A stretch of DNA of 6,054 nucleotides from the NCBI GenBank assembly GCA_016649585.1, contig JAENXH010000088.1, positions 1 through 6,054 on the forward strand. The letters are read 5' to 3'. Below are positions 1 through 5,986 of this stretch, piece by piece. This DNA is from Methanosarcinales archaeon. GTDB lineage: Archaea > Halobacteriota > Syntropharchaeia > Alkanophagales > Methanospirareceae. Positions within the stretch are counted from its first letter, which is position 1; each line of letters begins with the position of its first letter. A program made the translations under genes and the position numbers. The notes beneath the pieces are model-generated. The model worked only from the letters and a program-made list of their open reading frames with translations. It was not told the origin of the DNA and did no database searches.

Positions 1-728
1 GACCCTAACTTGACAAATAGAGTAAGCGATGTAATGAGCCTTTTCGGTAAGCGATGTAATGAGCCCTTCCAATTAACTTCTTCATTCATTCCTTTTGGCT
101 CCCACTCTTGCCCATCATTTTTAAAGTTTCCCACCAATTCCTTCTTCTTTGTATCGACCGAAATTACCGGGTTGTTGGTGGCAATCTGCTCCTGAACCTT
201 CCTGTTGATGTATTCGAACTGGGCGTCACGATCAGGATGGCTTGCCCCCTCTAGCGTCTTTTTGTTCGCCTTAAGACTATAGCCTAAATCATGGAGAGTC
301 TCGGCTACCATGCGGTGGCTCGTCTGATGTCCCATCCCATTTAGCTCATCAGCCAGCCGACGAACGCTTTTGCATGTCCAACGCAGAGGAGAATCAGGAT
401 CACCACGCGTGAGTGGGTCAACCAGCTTCTCAAGATCGGTCTTCAGTGTGGGGTCCTTATCTACCATCTTCTTTCGTCCTCCGCCTTCTCTTCGTATCCG
501 CTTCTTTCCGCCCACCATAGGTACAACCAGCTTCTCCTTCAGCTCTTCTGCGCCGAGGCGAATTCCCCGGCGCGATACTCCAGTCGCCCGTGACACCATC
601 GAGGGTCCGCCATAACCAATAGCCTCCGCTTCGGCTGCCGTCACGAGGCGACGCAACCGCTCATCAAGCACCCACTCTAACGCCTGAAACCTTTGCCTTA
701 TCATAGACTCATCATTCTTACCGTGCAT
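1..728 (-). pseudogene. ISAzo13-family transposase, N-terminal half, truncated
   Basis: Minus-strand frame open from ATG at 728 to the window edge, with recognisable transposase from 728 to about 72 (about 219 residues). It begins MHGKNDESMIRQRFQALE, has a helix-turn-helix-like N-terminal segment (about residues 20-55), a basic stretch GGKKRIRREGGGRKK (about 72-86), then LRWTCKSVRRLADEL, HPDRDAQFEYINRKVQEQI and VISVDTKKKELVGNFKN. These are characteristic of the ISAzo13 (Rhodopirellula-type DDE) transposases, with the Asp of SVDTKKKE as the likely first catalytic acid. Family members are roughly 400 residues or more; here homology ends after EEVN and the frame runs into an unrelated tandem repeat, so the later catalytic residues are missing and the protein is presumably inactive. 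An internal ATG at 704 is an alternative start, but 728 sits 26 bases from a TATA-like box. Confidence 0.85.
22..71. repeat. Two-copy 25-bp tandem repeat at a transposase break point
   Basis: Two head-to-tail copies (22-46 and 47-71) share the identical 19-base core GTAAGCGATGTAATGAGCC; the remaining six bases of each unit differ at three positions. The second copy ends where recognisable ISAzo13-type transposase coding sequence stops (about 71-77). Since 25 is not a multiple of 3, the copies encode different peptides in the transposase frame, so this is a DNA-level repeat and not a protein repeat. IS21-family elements are known to carry multiple repeated transposase-binding sites near their ends, and an adjacent TTGACAAAT (10-18) would not be out of place there; that identification is only a guess. 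More copies may lie left of the window. Confidence 0.75.
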
Positions 729-783
729 GTAATTTCAATAAGTGGTAATTGATATAGTTATTTCGTGACGCCCCCTAAGCTAA
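72..783 (-). mobile_element. ISAzo13-family insertion sequence remnant
   Basis: Remnant comprising the transposase 5' half and its upstream stretch up to the stop codon of the adjacent surface-protein gene. The upstream 729-783 segment has no gene; it holds the transposase promoter and should contain the element's outer inverted repeat, probably within the G-rich minus-strand stretch beginning GGGGGCGTCACG (plus 765-776). I cannot confirm that boundary because the other end of the element is absent. The inner boundary is the break at about 71-77. Confidence 0.6.
751..756 (-). promoter_or_regulatory. TATA-like box for the ISAzo13 transposase
   Basis: Minus-strand TATATC within ACTATATCA, centred about 26 bases upstream of the ATG at 728. 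This is the classic distance from archaeal TATA centre to transcription start, so the message would be leaderless; no Shine-Dalgarno-like sequence precedes the ATG. Confidence 0.45.
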
Positions 784-1896
784 CTAACGGCGGGAACGAC
801 TAAAACTGAGTTGTTTGGAGTTGGCGCGAAGTAGGAGTATTACGATTGCAAGTAATGCAATAAACGCTACGCTCACGAAAACATGGTTTGGCAGTCCTTT
901 TTCTCCTCCTTCTCCTCCACCCTCTCCAGGCTGCTGCGCTACTGGCACAGGTGCAAATGCCGTGGAATTCCCTTGCTCTTCGGAGGGCTCTTCAACGAAA
1001 AATAATCTTATTATGTTCGTGCCGGGAATTGTAACCTTATAAGTGCCTGGAAGATCCTTCTGCACCGAGAAATGAAGTGTTTTCGATTCCATAGAGCCCA
1101 AAGTAACGGATTCTTCGGCTTCTTTTTCACCGTTTATAACCAACGTAAGCGTCTTCGTTCCTCTTACACCTCTATTTTCTACGGCTACCGAAATAGTTAC
1201 GGGTTCACCCGGCTGCACCTTGAATTTGTCTATTCCGACACCCGTTATCGTGAAACCCTGCTCTTCTACTCTTTCCGCTTCTTCAGGTTCCGCAGGTTTT
1301 ATTTCCTCTGGACGACGCACGTAAAAACTTATACGTGTTTTTTCCCTCTCCGAATCAGAGAAGGATTTTATTACTCCTAAGTCGTCTGCATCCGACCCTT
1401 TTTCAAAGAATTCTTCCAGGTCGTCAAAATTACCCTCATCCAGCAGCGCCTCTATCGCGCGTGTATCCTCCACTCTTCGCTCTAATTCCCTTATTTTCGC
1501 TTTGTTGAGGCGATCGTATGCATAGATCTCAAGTTTATATTTGCCATACTGCCACCACGAAGGGATTTTCTTTGAATACACCACGTACGCATGATCCGTG
1601 TAATCCCTGCGTTCAACATCCATGCGGTCCATTGAAACCACGTTCCCTTTGGGATCTTCTATGATAAAGACGAACTCAACGAAGACAAAACCCTCATAAT
1701 TTACGTTACTCATCTCCGTGTACACTTTGAGTGTACTTCCGTGGGTGTAACTGTTATCCCCGGGCACGTAATTCCGCAAACCACTGACATCGGAGACTAT
1801 CTCCGCCTTCGCCGCGTTTGCAACATTAACTGATGAAAAGACGAACAACATCAATAACGCCAAAATTGCTAATGTGTTTCTTTTCCATCCCCTCAT
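784..1896 (-). CDS. Secreted, C-terminally membrane-anchored protein with CARDB-like domain
   Basis: A 370-residue exported protein predicted to sit on the outer face of the cytoplasmic membrane. Residues 1-28 form a signal peptide (basic MRGWKRN, hydrophobic core, likely cleavage after NVANA). Residues about 35-145 look like a beta-sandwich domain ending in KYKLEIYAYDR, followed by an acidic charged helical segment (about 135-175). Residues about 215-302 resemble a CARDB/Ig-like fold (FKVQPGEPVTISVAVENRG, LGSMESKTLHFSV, PGTYKV). A Pro/Gln/Gly-rich linker (about 314-334) leads to a transmembrane helix (about 337-357) and a basic tail SFSRSRR, giving an N-out/C-in topology. CARDB domains are typical of archaeal cell-surface and adhesion proteins; a specific function cannot be assigned. 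It has no CXXCH and no catalytic motif. It is transcribed divergently from the cytochrome gene. The start is supported by the signal peptide and a purine-rich leader. Confidence 0.85.
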   Translation of the reverse strand: MRGWKRNTLAILALLMLFVFSSVNVANAAKAEIVSDVSGLRNYVPGDNSYTHGSTLKVYTEMSNVNYEGFVFVEFVFIIEDPKGNVVSMDRMDVERRDYTDHAYVVYSKKIPSWWQYGKYKLEIYAYDRLNKAKIRELERRVEDTRAIEALLDEGNFDDLEEFFEKGSDADDLGVIKSFSDSEREKTRISFYVRRPEEIKPAEPEEAERVEEQGFTITGVGIDKFKVQPGEPVTISVAVENRGVRGTKTLTLVINGEKEAEESVTLGSMESKTLHFSVQKDLPGTYKVTIPGTNIIRLFFVEEPSEEQGNSTAFAPVPVAQQPGEGGGEGGEKGLPNHVFVSVAFIALLAIVILLLRANSKQLSFSRSRR

Positions 1897-1935
1897 CTCT
1901 CTACCCCTTATGCTATTTCATCCAGCCCTTAAAAT

Positions 1936-1942
1936 GTTTATA
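1936..1942 (-). promoter_or_regulatory. TATA box for the CARDB-like surface protein
   Basis: Minus-strand TATAAAC, centred about 43 bases before the ATG at 1896, predicts transcription start near 1913 and a leader of about 17 bases. The leader contains GGGG at 1904-1907, a weak Shine-Dalgarno candidate. A second AT-rich candidate (minus TTTTAAG, 1928-1934) lies 35 bases from the ATG. Confidence 0.45.
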
Positions 1943-1979
1943 CCTTTCTTTTCTGACTAAATAGATATTTTTTAATACA

Positions 1980-1986
1980 TTTATAT
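1980..1986 (+). promoter_or_regulatory. TATA box for the multiheme cytochrome gene
   Basis: TTTATAT centred at 1983, 26 bases before the ATG at 2009. At the usual archaeal TATA-to-start distance the transcript would begin at or next to the start codon, making it leaderless; no Shine-Dalgarno sequence is seen before the ATG. The AT-rich stretch 1958-1980 just upstream could include the TFB recognition element and any regulator site. Confidence 0.6.
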
Positions 1987-2008
1987 TCGTAGTAAGGCAA
2001 TATACCGA

Positions 2009-2656
2009 ATGATGAAGATCAAACTATTTGCGCTGCTCGCCATGGTAATCTTTGTAGCAGTCGCATCCGTGCCCATAGGCGAAGGAGATGGGCATAGCGA
2101 GGTAATCCCCCCAAATCCATCGGGATTCTTAGCAGGGCGTTGGCATCCAGCACCCGAATGTGTTCAGTGTCATGTCTCGCTTCTTTCCGAAGGTGCACTG
2201 CGTGCAAAGCTGGGGTCTTGTGAATGTCATCTAAAAACCTATACTTCCGCTGGGGGGATAGATATGGGAAAGATCAGGAAGGATGCACATGACATTAAGG
2301 CATGTATTGACTGTCATATAGGGGCTGGAGCGGCAAGCATCCAGGCGATTCCCTGTGATGAAATTCACGACGTACACGTGGGTGCTGATTGCCAGGCATG
2401 TCATAACGAAAGAAAGAGCATAACAATACCGGAAAGCGGAAGATGCGATTCCTGCCATGATGCCAATCCTCATGCCGTCCACGGCAACAAAACAGGTGAC
2501 CTGTGCGTCGTCTGTCACGGAGCGTACGGGGTAAAATATAAGGAAGAAGGGTATCAAATGATGGAAGGCGTACCGGTGGAGGCAGTCCAGGAAGAAACAA
2601 TTTATCCCACAATCTCTAATCTATTGAAAGCGCTCATAGAATTCATATTTAAATGA
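2009..2656 (+). CDS. Secreted multiheme c-type cytochrome (five CXXCH, two deviant sites)
   Basis: A 215-residue exported electron-transfer protein. A signal peptide occupies about residues 1-20 (KIK then a hydrophobic run ending VAVAS). Canonical haem c sites are CVQCH (51-55), CIDCH (99-103), CQACH (128-132), CDSCH (146-150) and CVVCH (166-170). Two further sites are off-consensus: CECH (71-74, one residue between the cysteines) and CDEIH (116-120, second Cys replaced by Ile). Extra histidines at 46, 94, 123, 155 and 158 are candidate distal ligands; three sites follow the pattern H-x4-C-x-x-C-H, as in small bis-His cytochromes of the c3/c7 type. The C-terminus (about 202-215, ISNLLKALIEFIFK) is hydrophobic and amphipathic and could attach to membrane or a partner. 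Haem attachment would occur outside the cytoplasm, plausibly by the CcmF encoded 0.5 kb downstream. The redox partner is unknown; no close named family is recognised. MM at the start leaves ATG 2012 as a trivial alternative. Confidence 0.92.
   Translation: MMKIKLFALLAMVIFVAVASVPIGEGDGHSEVIPPNPSGFLAGRWHPAPECVQCHVSLLSEGALRAKLGSCECHLKTYTSAGGIDMGKIRKDAHDIKACIDCHIGAGAASIQAIPCDEIHDVHVGADCQACHNERKSITIPESGRCDSCHDANPHAVHGNKTGDLCVVCHGAYGVKYKEEGYQMMEGVPVEAVQEETIYPTISNLLKALIEFIFK
2648..2653 (+). promoter_or_regulatory. Possible internal promoter before the 141-residue protein gene
   Basis: TTTAAA overlaps the end of the cytochrome gene. Its centre predicts transcription start near 2677, just before AGGTGG (2678-2683), a possible Shine-Dalgarno sequence whose distance to the ATG at 2698 is rather long (about 14 bases). 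Cotranscription with the cytochrome (41-bp gap) is equally possible. Confidence 0.3.
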
Positions 2657-2697
2657 GCTAAAATATTATCCAAAAGAAGGTGGTGCGTAGATAGCGG

Positions 2698-3123
2698 ATG
2701 AAAAAAGGTGTTATTTTTGGAGCTATTATCATTGTAATTATCGTAAGCCTACTTACGGTTTCGATTATGCGCATAGAAGAAGTGCCAATTATAACCGTCA
2801 AAGCTGAGGTTACTGTGACTGACGGCAACCCAGCGGTAAAGATCGTCACCCTGGAACAAGATGCCGTGAATCCGTTGAAGAGCCCGCGGGGTAGTGCTAC
2901 CACGAGTTTCCCGAGTGTGGATGCACTTGCGATAATCAACAATGCAAAAGTCAGCTACTGGGCTTCAAACTCCTATGTCGGGAATGGCACCTACGATTTC
3001 GTAATCGGCTTCCCCAGAGGTATCACACCGAAACAAGGCGATATGGTAAAAGTGATTGTGAATGTGGTGGATGAGCGGGGTCGCACATTAGCAAGTGATA
3101 AAAGGGTTAGATTATGGGAGTAA
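2698..3123 (+). CDS. Unrecognised membrane-anchored extracytoplasmic protein, 141 residues
   Basis: I do not recognise the family. The protein has a short basic N-terminus (MKKG), one long hydrophobic helix (about residues 5-23, rich in Ile and Val), then a domain of about 115 residues with alternating hydrophobic strands (IITVKAEVTV, VKIVTLEQ, YDFVIGFP, DMVKVIVNVVDERG), suggesting a beta-sandwich outside the membrane. There is no Cys and no His anywhere, so it cannot bind haem covalently and is not CcmE (which needs a haem-binding His in an OB fold) or a CcmG/CcmH-like thiol factor. Its position between a cytochrome gene and ccmF suggests a role with the cytochrome or its maturation, for example as a scaffold or chaperone; that is inference from position only. 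The start is preceded by AGGTGG at 2678-2683. Confidence 0.8.
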   Translation: MKKGVIFGAIIIVIIVSLLTVSIMRIEEVPIITVKAEVTVTDGNPAVKIVTLEQDAVNPLKSPRGSATTSFPSVDALAIINNAKVSYWASNSYVGNGTYDFVIGFPRGITPKQGDMVKVIVNVVDERGRTLASDKRVRLWE

Positions 3124-3167
3124 CTGCTATCCTCCATGTGTGGCGGTGCGGTAAATTTAAGGGGTTA

Positions 3168-3174
3168 TTTATAT
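3168..3174 (+). promoter_or_regulatory. TATA box for ccmF
   Basis: TTTATAT centred at 3171, 27 bases before the ATG at 3198, again predicting a leaderless message. The 74-bp gap after the preceding stop codon (3124-3197) holds no gene and no convincing poly-T terminator. ccmF may therefore have its own promoter and not depend on readthrough from the cytochrome gene. Confidence 0.55.
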
Positions 3175-3197
3175 GTGTGCCTCAAATGAGATAAAAA

Positions 3198-5165
3198 ATG
3201 GAAAGAGGGGAAATCTTCTTAATCTTCGCTTGCATCTTGCTGTTACTTGACCTTATCCTGTTGTTAAAGGTAAAGGGTAAGGCGGAAGAGAAGAAGAAAC
3301 TTGAAATTGCATTCTTCGCTTCTACCATAGCTTGCGTGCTGGTAATAGCAGCGTACGTCCGGCTCACCTTGGCTTTTCTGAATGATACTTTTTCGCTTTG
3401 GGAGGTCTACGCGTACAGTTCATCGAGCTTGTCTATCTGGTATAAGCTCGGTGACCCGTGGATAGGGAGCAGCGGGTCAATGCTCTTTGTCACTGCCCTC
3501 TTCACCACCGTGTACCTGGTGTATCGGTTTAAAGGGTTTGGAAAAGAAAGCGTGTTTCACACAACCACATACCAGATATTGGACGTCTTCCTCATCTTCT
3601 TCCTCCTCGTCACCTTGCTTAAGAGTCCTTTTGAGCTCCTACCAGTTATCCCGCCAGATGGAGCGGGACTCAATCCACTGTTGCAGACGTTTTGGGTGCT
3701 TGTTCATCCGCCTGTGATCTTCTTAGGTTACGTATTTGTCTTCTTCGCATTCGCACTGACCCTGGCGGGCATGATAACGGGAGAGCAAGAAGAACTGGGA
3801 AGAGAGACTTTAAAGCTTTCTCTTTATGCAGCATGGCTATTTCTGGCGCTCGGAATAGCTCTTGGTGGTTGGTGGTCTTACGAAGTGCTCGGCTGGGGCG
3901 GATACTGGGCCTGGGACCCGGTGGAAACGGCTTCTTTACTTCCCTGGTTAGCTCTCACTGCATATTTTCACTTGCCTGCGAGAAGCAAAGATTTGGCAAA
4001 AGAACTCACGCTACTGATTACCTTCTTTATGATTGTCTTCACCGCCGCTCTGACCAGAGGCGGGTTATTGGAGTCCGTTCATGCCTTTGGGGAATCCCCT
4101 GTCGGACCCCTGCTCATGGTCTTCGCTTTTTCCGCTGTTCTTTACTTCTTCTATCTGACACGAAGGGCGAATAAGCCACTTTATACTTTTGACGTTGACA
4201 CTTCTTCTCTATTCTCCATCTCTATCTTCGCCGCTTACTGGTCGCTGATGTTTTTATTGATTATATGCTTCTTCGGAGATACCGCGCCAATAATCGGTGG
4301 CTTTTTCACTGATACTCCCCTGGCCACGAATATGGATTTTTATAACAAATGGTGCTACCCTTTCACGCTTATCTTCGTAGCCGCTCTAATGGGGTGTAAC
4401 ATCGGTCTGGAAATGAAGAGATATGCCGGGTTGATAACAGCGGTGCTGATCACAGGGGTTGTTTTAGCATTGCTCGGGCAACCAACGCCAAATCCGCTTG
4501 CAAATTTCGGGCTTCCTCTTCTGATTGTAGCGGGGTTTGCTATCGCTTATAATTTCGCTCGATTACGGTCAAAGAAGAATTCTTCTTCGCGATTGTGGGG
4601 CAAAACACTCGTGCATCTCGCGATCATCGTCATTCTAATAGGCGTCTTTGTCAGTTCCGCGGCGGAAGAAGAGAGCGGAAATATCTTTGCAACGTCAGAC
4701 TCCACCATTGAGGCCCTTGGGACGACGATAGAGTTGAATAATTTTACTGTTTATCCCGGCACGGGAAGCGTTTACTTCCCTCGGCATAATCTCATTTTAC
4801 CCGAATACTCCGCTCTGGAAATGGACGTTGTCATCAAAGCGCGTGGAACTGTGCACCATGAATCTTTGTGGATGTATTACTATACGAATTATGGTGTGGT
4901 GTCCGAACCCTTGATCATCTCCACTCCGCGGGAAGACTTATATGTCTACATGCAGCACACAAACTCCTCTTACAACTCACTGCGTTTCGCTCTTATGGGT
5001 GAGAAAATTCCGCCAGAAAACGTTATAATCCAAGTAAAGAGAAATCCATTGATTGGTTTTGTTTGGGCAGGAATAGTATTACTGGGACATGGGATGGCTA
5101 TATTGCTGCTCGGTGAGCTGCTAAGAAGAGATCGTAAGAAGAATAATCGCAGGAATTCAGATTAG
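3198..5165 (+). CDS. ccmF: Cytochrome c haem ligation protein CcmF
   Basis: A 655-residue polytopic membrane protein of the System I cytochrome c maturation pathway; CcmF transfers haem from holo-CcmE to the cysteines of apocytochrome CXXCH motifs outside the membrane. The WWD motif is clear: WGGYWAWDPVE at residues 233-243, preceded by GGWWSYEVLG. Histidines matching the four conserved family positions are visible: H170 (VLVHPPVIFLGY) and H295 (LLESVHAF) for the external pair, H258 (TAYFHLPAR) and H473 (TLVHLAIIV) for the intramembrane pair. A large extracytoplasmic domain (about 487-615, including SEPLIISTPREDLYVYMQ) precedes the last helix (about 618-640) and a very basic tail. Length is close to bacterial CcmF (about 650), with no split or truncation. 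ccmA, B, C and E are not in the window, so this copy is separated from them or the pathway is encoded elsewhere. The neighbouring multiheme cytochrome is a plausible substrate. The start at 3198 fits the N-terminal helix and the TATA box spacing. Confidence 0.95.
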   Translation: MERGEIFLIFACILLLLDLILLLKVKGKAEEKKKLEIAFFASTIACVLVIAAYVRLTLAFLNDTFSLWEVYAYSSSSLSIWYKLGDPWIGSSGSMLFVTALFTTVYLVYRFKGFGKESVFHTTTYQILDVFLIFFLLVTLLKSPFELLPVIPPDGAGLNPLLQTFWVLVHPPVIFLGYVFVFFAFALTLAGMITGEQEELGRETLKLSLYAAWLFLALGIALGGWWSYEVLGWGGYWAWDPVETASLLPWLALTAYFHLPARSKDLAKELTLLITFFMIVFTAALTRGGLLESVHAFGESPVGPLLMVFAFSAVLYFFYLTRRANKPLYTFDVDTSSLFSISIFAAYWSLMFLLIICFFGDTAPIIGGFFTDTPLATNMDFYNKWCYPFTLIFVAALMGCNIGLEMKRYAGLITAVLITGVVLALLGQPTPNPLANFGLPLLIVAGFAIAYNFARLRSKKNSSSRLWGKTLVHLAIIVILIGVFVSSAAEEESGNIFATSDSTIEALGTTIELNNFTVYPGTGSVYFPRHNLILPEYSALEMDVVIKARGTVHHESLWMYYYTNYGVVSEPLIISTPREDLYVYMQHTNSSYNSLRFALMGEKIPPENVIIQVKRNPLIGFVWAGIVLLGHGMAILLLGELLRRDRKKNNRRNSD

Positions 5166-5220
5166 TTAGCATACATGCCGGTAGCTCCAACCGCCCGATT
5201 TAGCATCTATTGTATAAGTC

Positions 5221-5226
5221 ATATAT
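5221..5226 (+). promoter_or_regulatory. TATA-like box for the IS630 transposase
   Basis: ATATAT centred about 25-26 bases before the ATG at 5249, the same leaderless arrangement seen at other genes here. It favours ATG 5249 over an upstream in-frame TTG at 5210. The 5166-5220 stretch contains no gene and probably the element's left end; no inverted repeat partner is available to define it. Confidence 0.4.
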
Positions 5227-5248
5227 CTCTTCGCTTCAACTGGAACTT

Positions 5249-5720
5249 ATGCGATGCGATGAAATTGACCTTATTGATGCAAAGCCAAAGGAAGAGAGAG
5301 ATCCAAAGGTGCGGGATAGGCTAAGAATGATTCTCCTTCCGAAAGAGGGGTATAAACCGAAAGAAGTGGCAACGATAATGAGAACGACGGAAAGAACGGT
5401 CCACACTTGGAAGAAAAGGTATGGAGAAGAGGGATGTGAAGGGCTGAGAACAAGAGAGGATTCTGGTAGAAAAAAGAGGCTTTCGGAGGGGGATATAGAA
5501 CTGCTCGAAGGGCTTTTGAAACAGAAAGACTACTGGACGACAAGAGAAGTGCGAGATTTGATAAAGAGTGAGTTTGAGGTGGAATTTACCGTAAGGCACG
5601 TGACGCGGATATTAAGGAAGAAGGGATGCACTATCAGAAACCGTACGTAAATGATTTGAAGAGGCCAAAAGATGCCGAGGCGCTTGGTATCGTACTCGTT
5701 TTTCTTCCACCATATTCGCA
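5249..5720 (+). pseudogene. IS630-family transposase relic, frameshifted and internally deleted
   Basis: The first part (5249-5647, stop at 5648-5650) encodes an IS630-type DNA-binding region: a helix-turn-helix (GYKPKEVATIMRTTERTVHTWKKR), the linker EGLRTREDSGRKKRLS, and a second winged-helix-like unit (YWTTREVRDLIK then FTVRHVTRILRKKG). At about 5625 the reading shifts by -1: the expected continuation MHYQKPYVNDLKRPKDAE lies in the next frame from 5626. Right after that comes ALGIVLVFLPPYS, which in IS630 proteins sits near the end of the DDE domain, just before LNPIE. Roughly the middle of the catalytic domain, including the first two acidic residues, is therefore missing, and the sequence is then cut by intron sequence after 5718-5720. 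The gene cannot make active transposase. It lies 83 bp downstream of ccmF on the same strand. Confidence 0.85.
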
Positions 5721-5753
5721 GAGTAGGAGGAGGTCTTTCAACCTCCGTCCCCT
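5721..5753 (-). ncRNA. Group II intron domain VI with candidate branch-point A
   Basis: Minus-strand hairpin just downstream of domain V: GGAGGT (5741-5746) pairs with ACCTCC (5729-5734) around the loop TGAAAG. Below it GGGA pairs with TCCT and GAG with CTC, leaving one unpaired A (plus-strand T at 5724). A single bulged A near the base of this helix is the position of the lariat branch point. The usual intron terminus (A then a pyrimidine, seven or eight bases later) is not evident; TCTGCG follows and runs into transposase sequence. Confidence 0.7.
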
Positions 5754-5757
5754 CATC

Positions 5758-5790
5758 GAACCGCACGTACGGATTTCCCGTATACGGCTC
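5758..5790 (-). ncRNA. Group II intron domain V
   Basis: The 33-base minus-strand hairpin starts GAGCCGTAT and ends GTGCGGTTC, pairing as a nine-base-pair lower stem with G-U wobbles. It carries the catalytic AGC near its 5' side, a two-base AC bulge on the 3' side, an upper stem ACGG/CCGT, and a GAAA-containing loop. This is the most conserved part of group II introns and the active-site core of the ribozyme. It is one base shorter than the common 34-base form, leaving a GAAAT loop or a G-U closed AAA loop. Confidence 0.85.
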
Positions 5791-5868
5791 TCCGATGGCG
5801 TTGCCCCCTTGCAGGGAGTGAGATCAACCTTCTCTTCCCACCAACCTCCAACAAACAGTTTCAATGCA

Positions 5869-5940
5869 CAAACCTTTTCGGCTATCAGCGTGGCGTCTTT
5901 CTCATGAAATACCTTCGCCGATCTCCTAATTGGTTTGTGC
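5869..5940 (-). ncRNA. Paired RNA element, possible intron domain III
   Basis: Minus-strand TGCACAAACC (near 5940) is the exact complement of GGTTTGTGCA (near 5865-5874), a ten-base-pair stem. Nested inside are TCGGC and GCCGA, enclosing an internal segment with GAGAAAGACGCC. Such a perfect nested pairing upstream of domain V is expected for an intron domain; the label domain III is tentative, and pair edges are approximate to a few bases. Confidence 0.5.
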
Positions 5941-5986
5941 ATATATCCCACCTGTTCTTCAGTTTCGCCAAAGCAGGATTCCTTCG

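Noticed and set aside
22..71. CRISPR repeats
   Set aside because: The two copies are directly tandem with no spacer of normal length between them and no cas gene nearby.
370..615. Plus-strand frame opposite the ISAzo13 transposase
   Set aside because: Low-complexity Ser/Arg/Pro product that is the complement of clear transposase codons.
2231..2612. Minus-strand frames opposite the cytochrome
   Set aside because: They are antisense shadows of the CXXCH-containing gene without promoter or recognisable product.
2698..3123. The 141-residue protein as CcmE
   Set aside because: Size and single N-terminal helix fit, and the neighbour is ccmF, but the protein has no histidine or cysteine, so the CcmE haem-binding residue is impossible.
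3698..4174. Plus-strand frame of 160 codons (from 3692) inside ccmF
   Set aside because: It overlaps the WWD region of ccmF in another frame and has no recognisable domain; ccmF coding signal is unmistakable.
5615..5632. Programmed -1 frameshifting in the IS630 transposase
   Set aside because: The shift region GGAAGAAGGGATG has no X-XXY-YYZ slippery heptamer in frame, and the downstream catalytic domain is deleted anyway, so a simple indel is more likely.
5634..5951. Minus-strand 105-residue reading frame as a gene
   Set aside because: It runs across intron domains V and VI and into antisense IS630 sequence; the peptide resembles no reverse transcriptase or other family.
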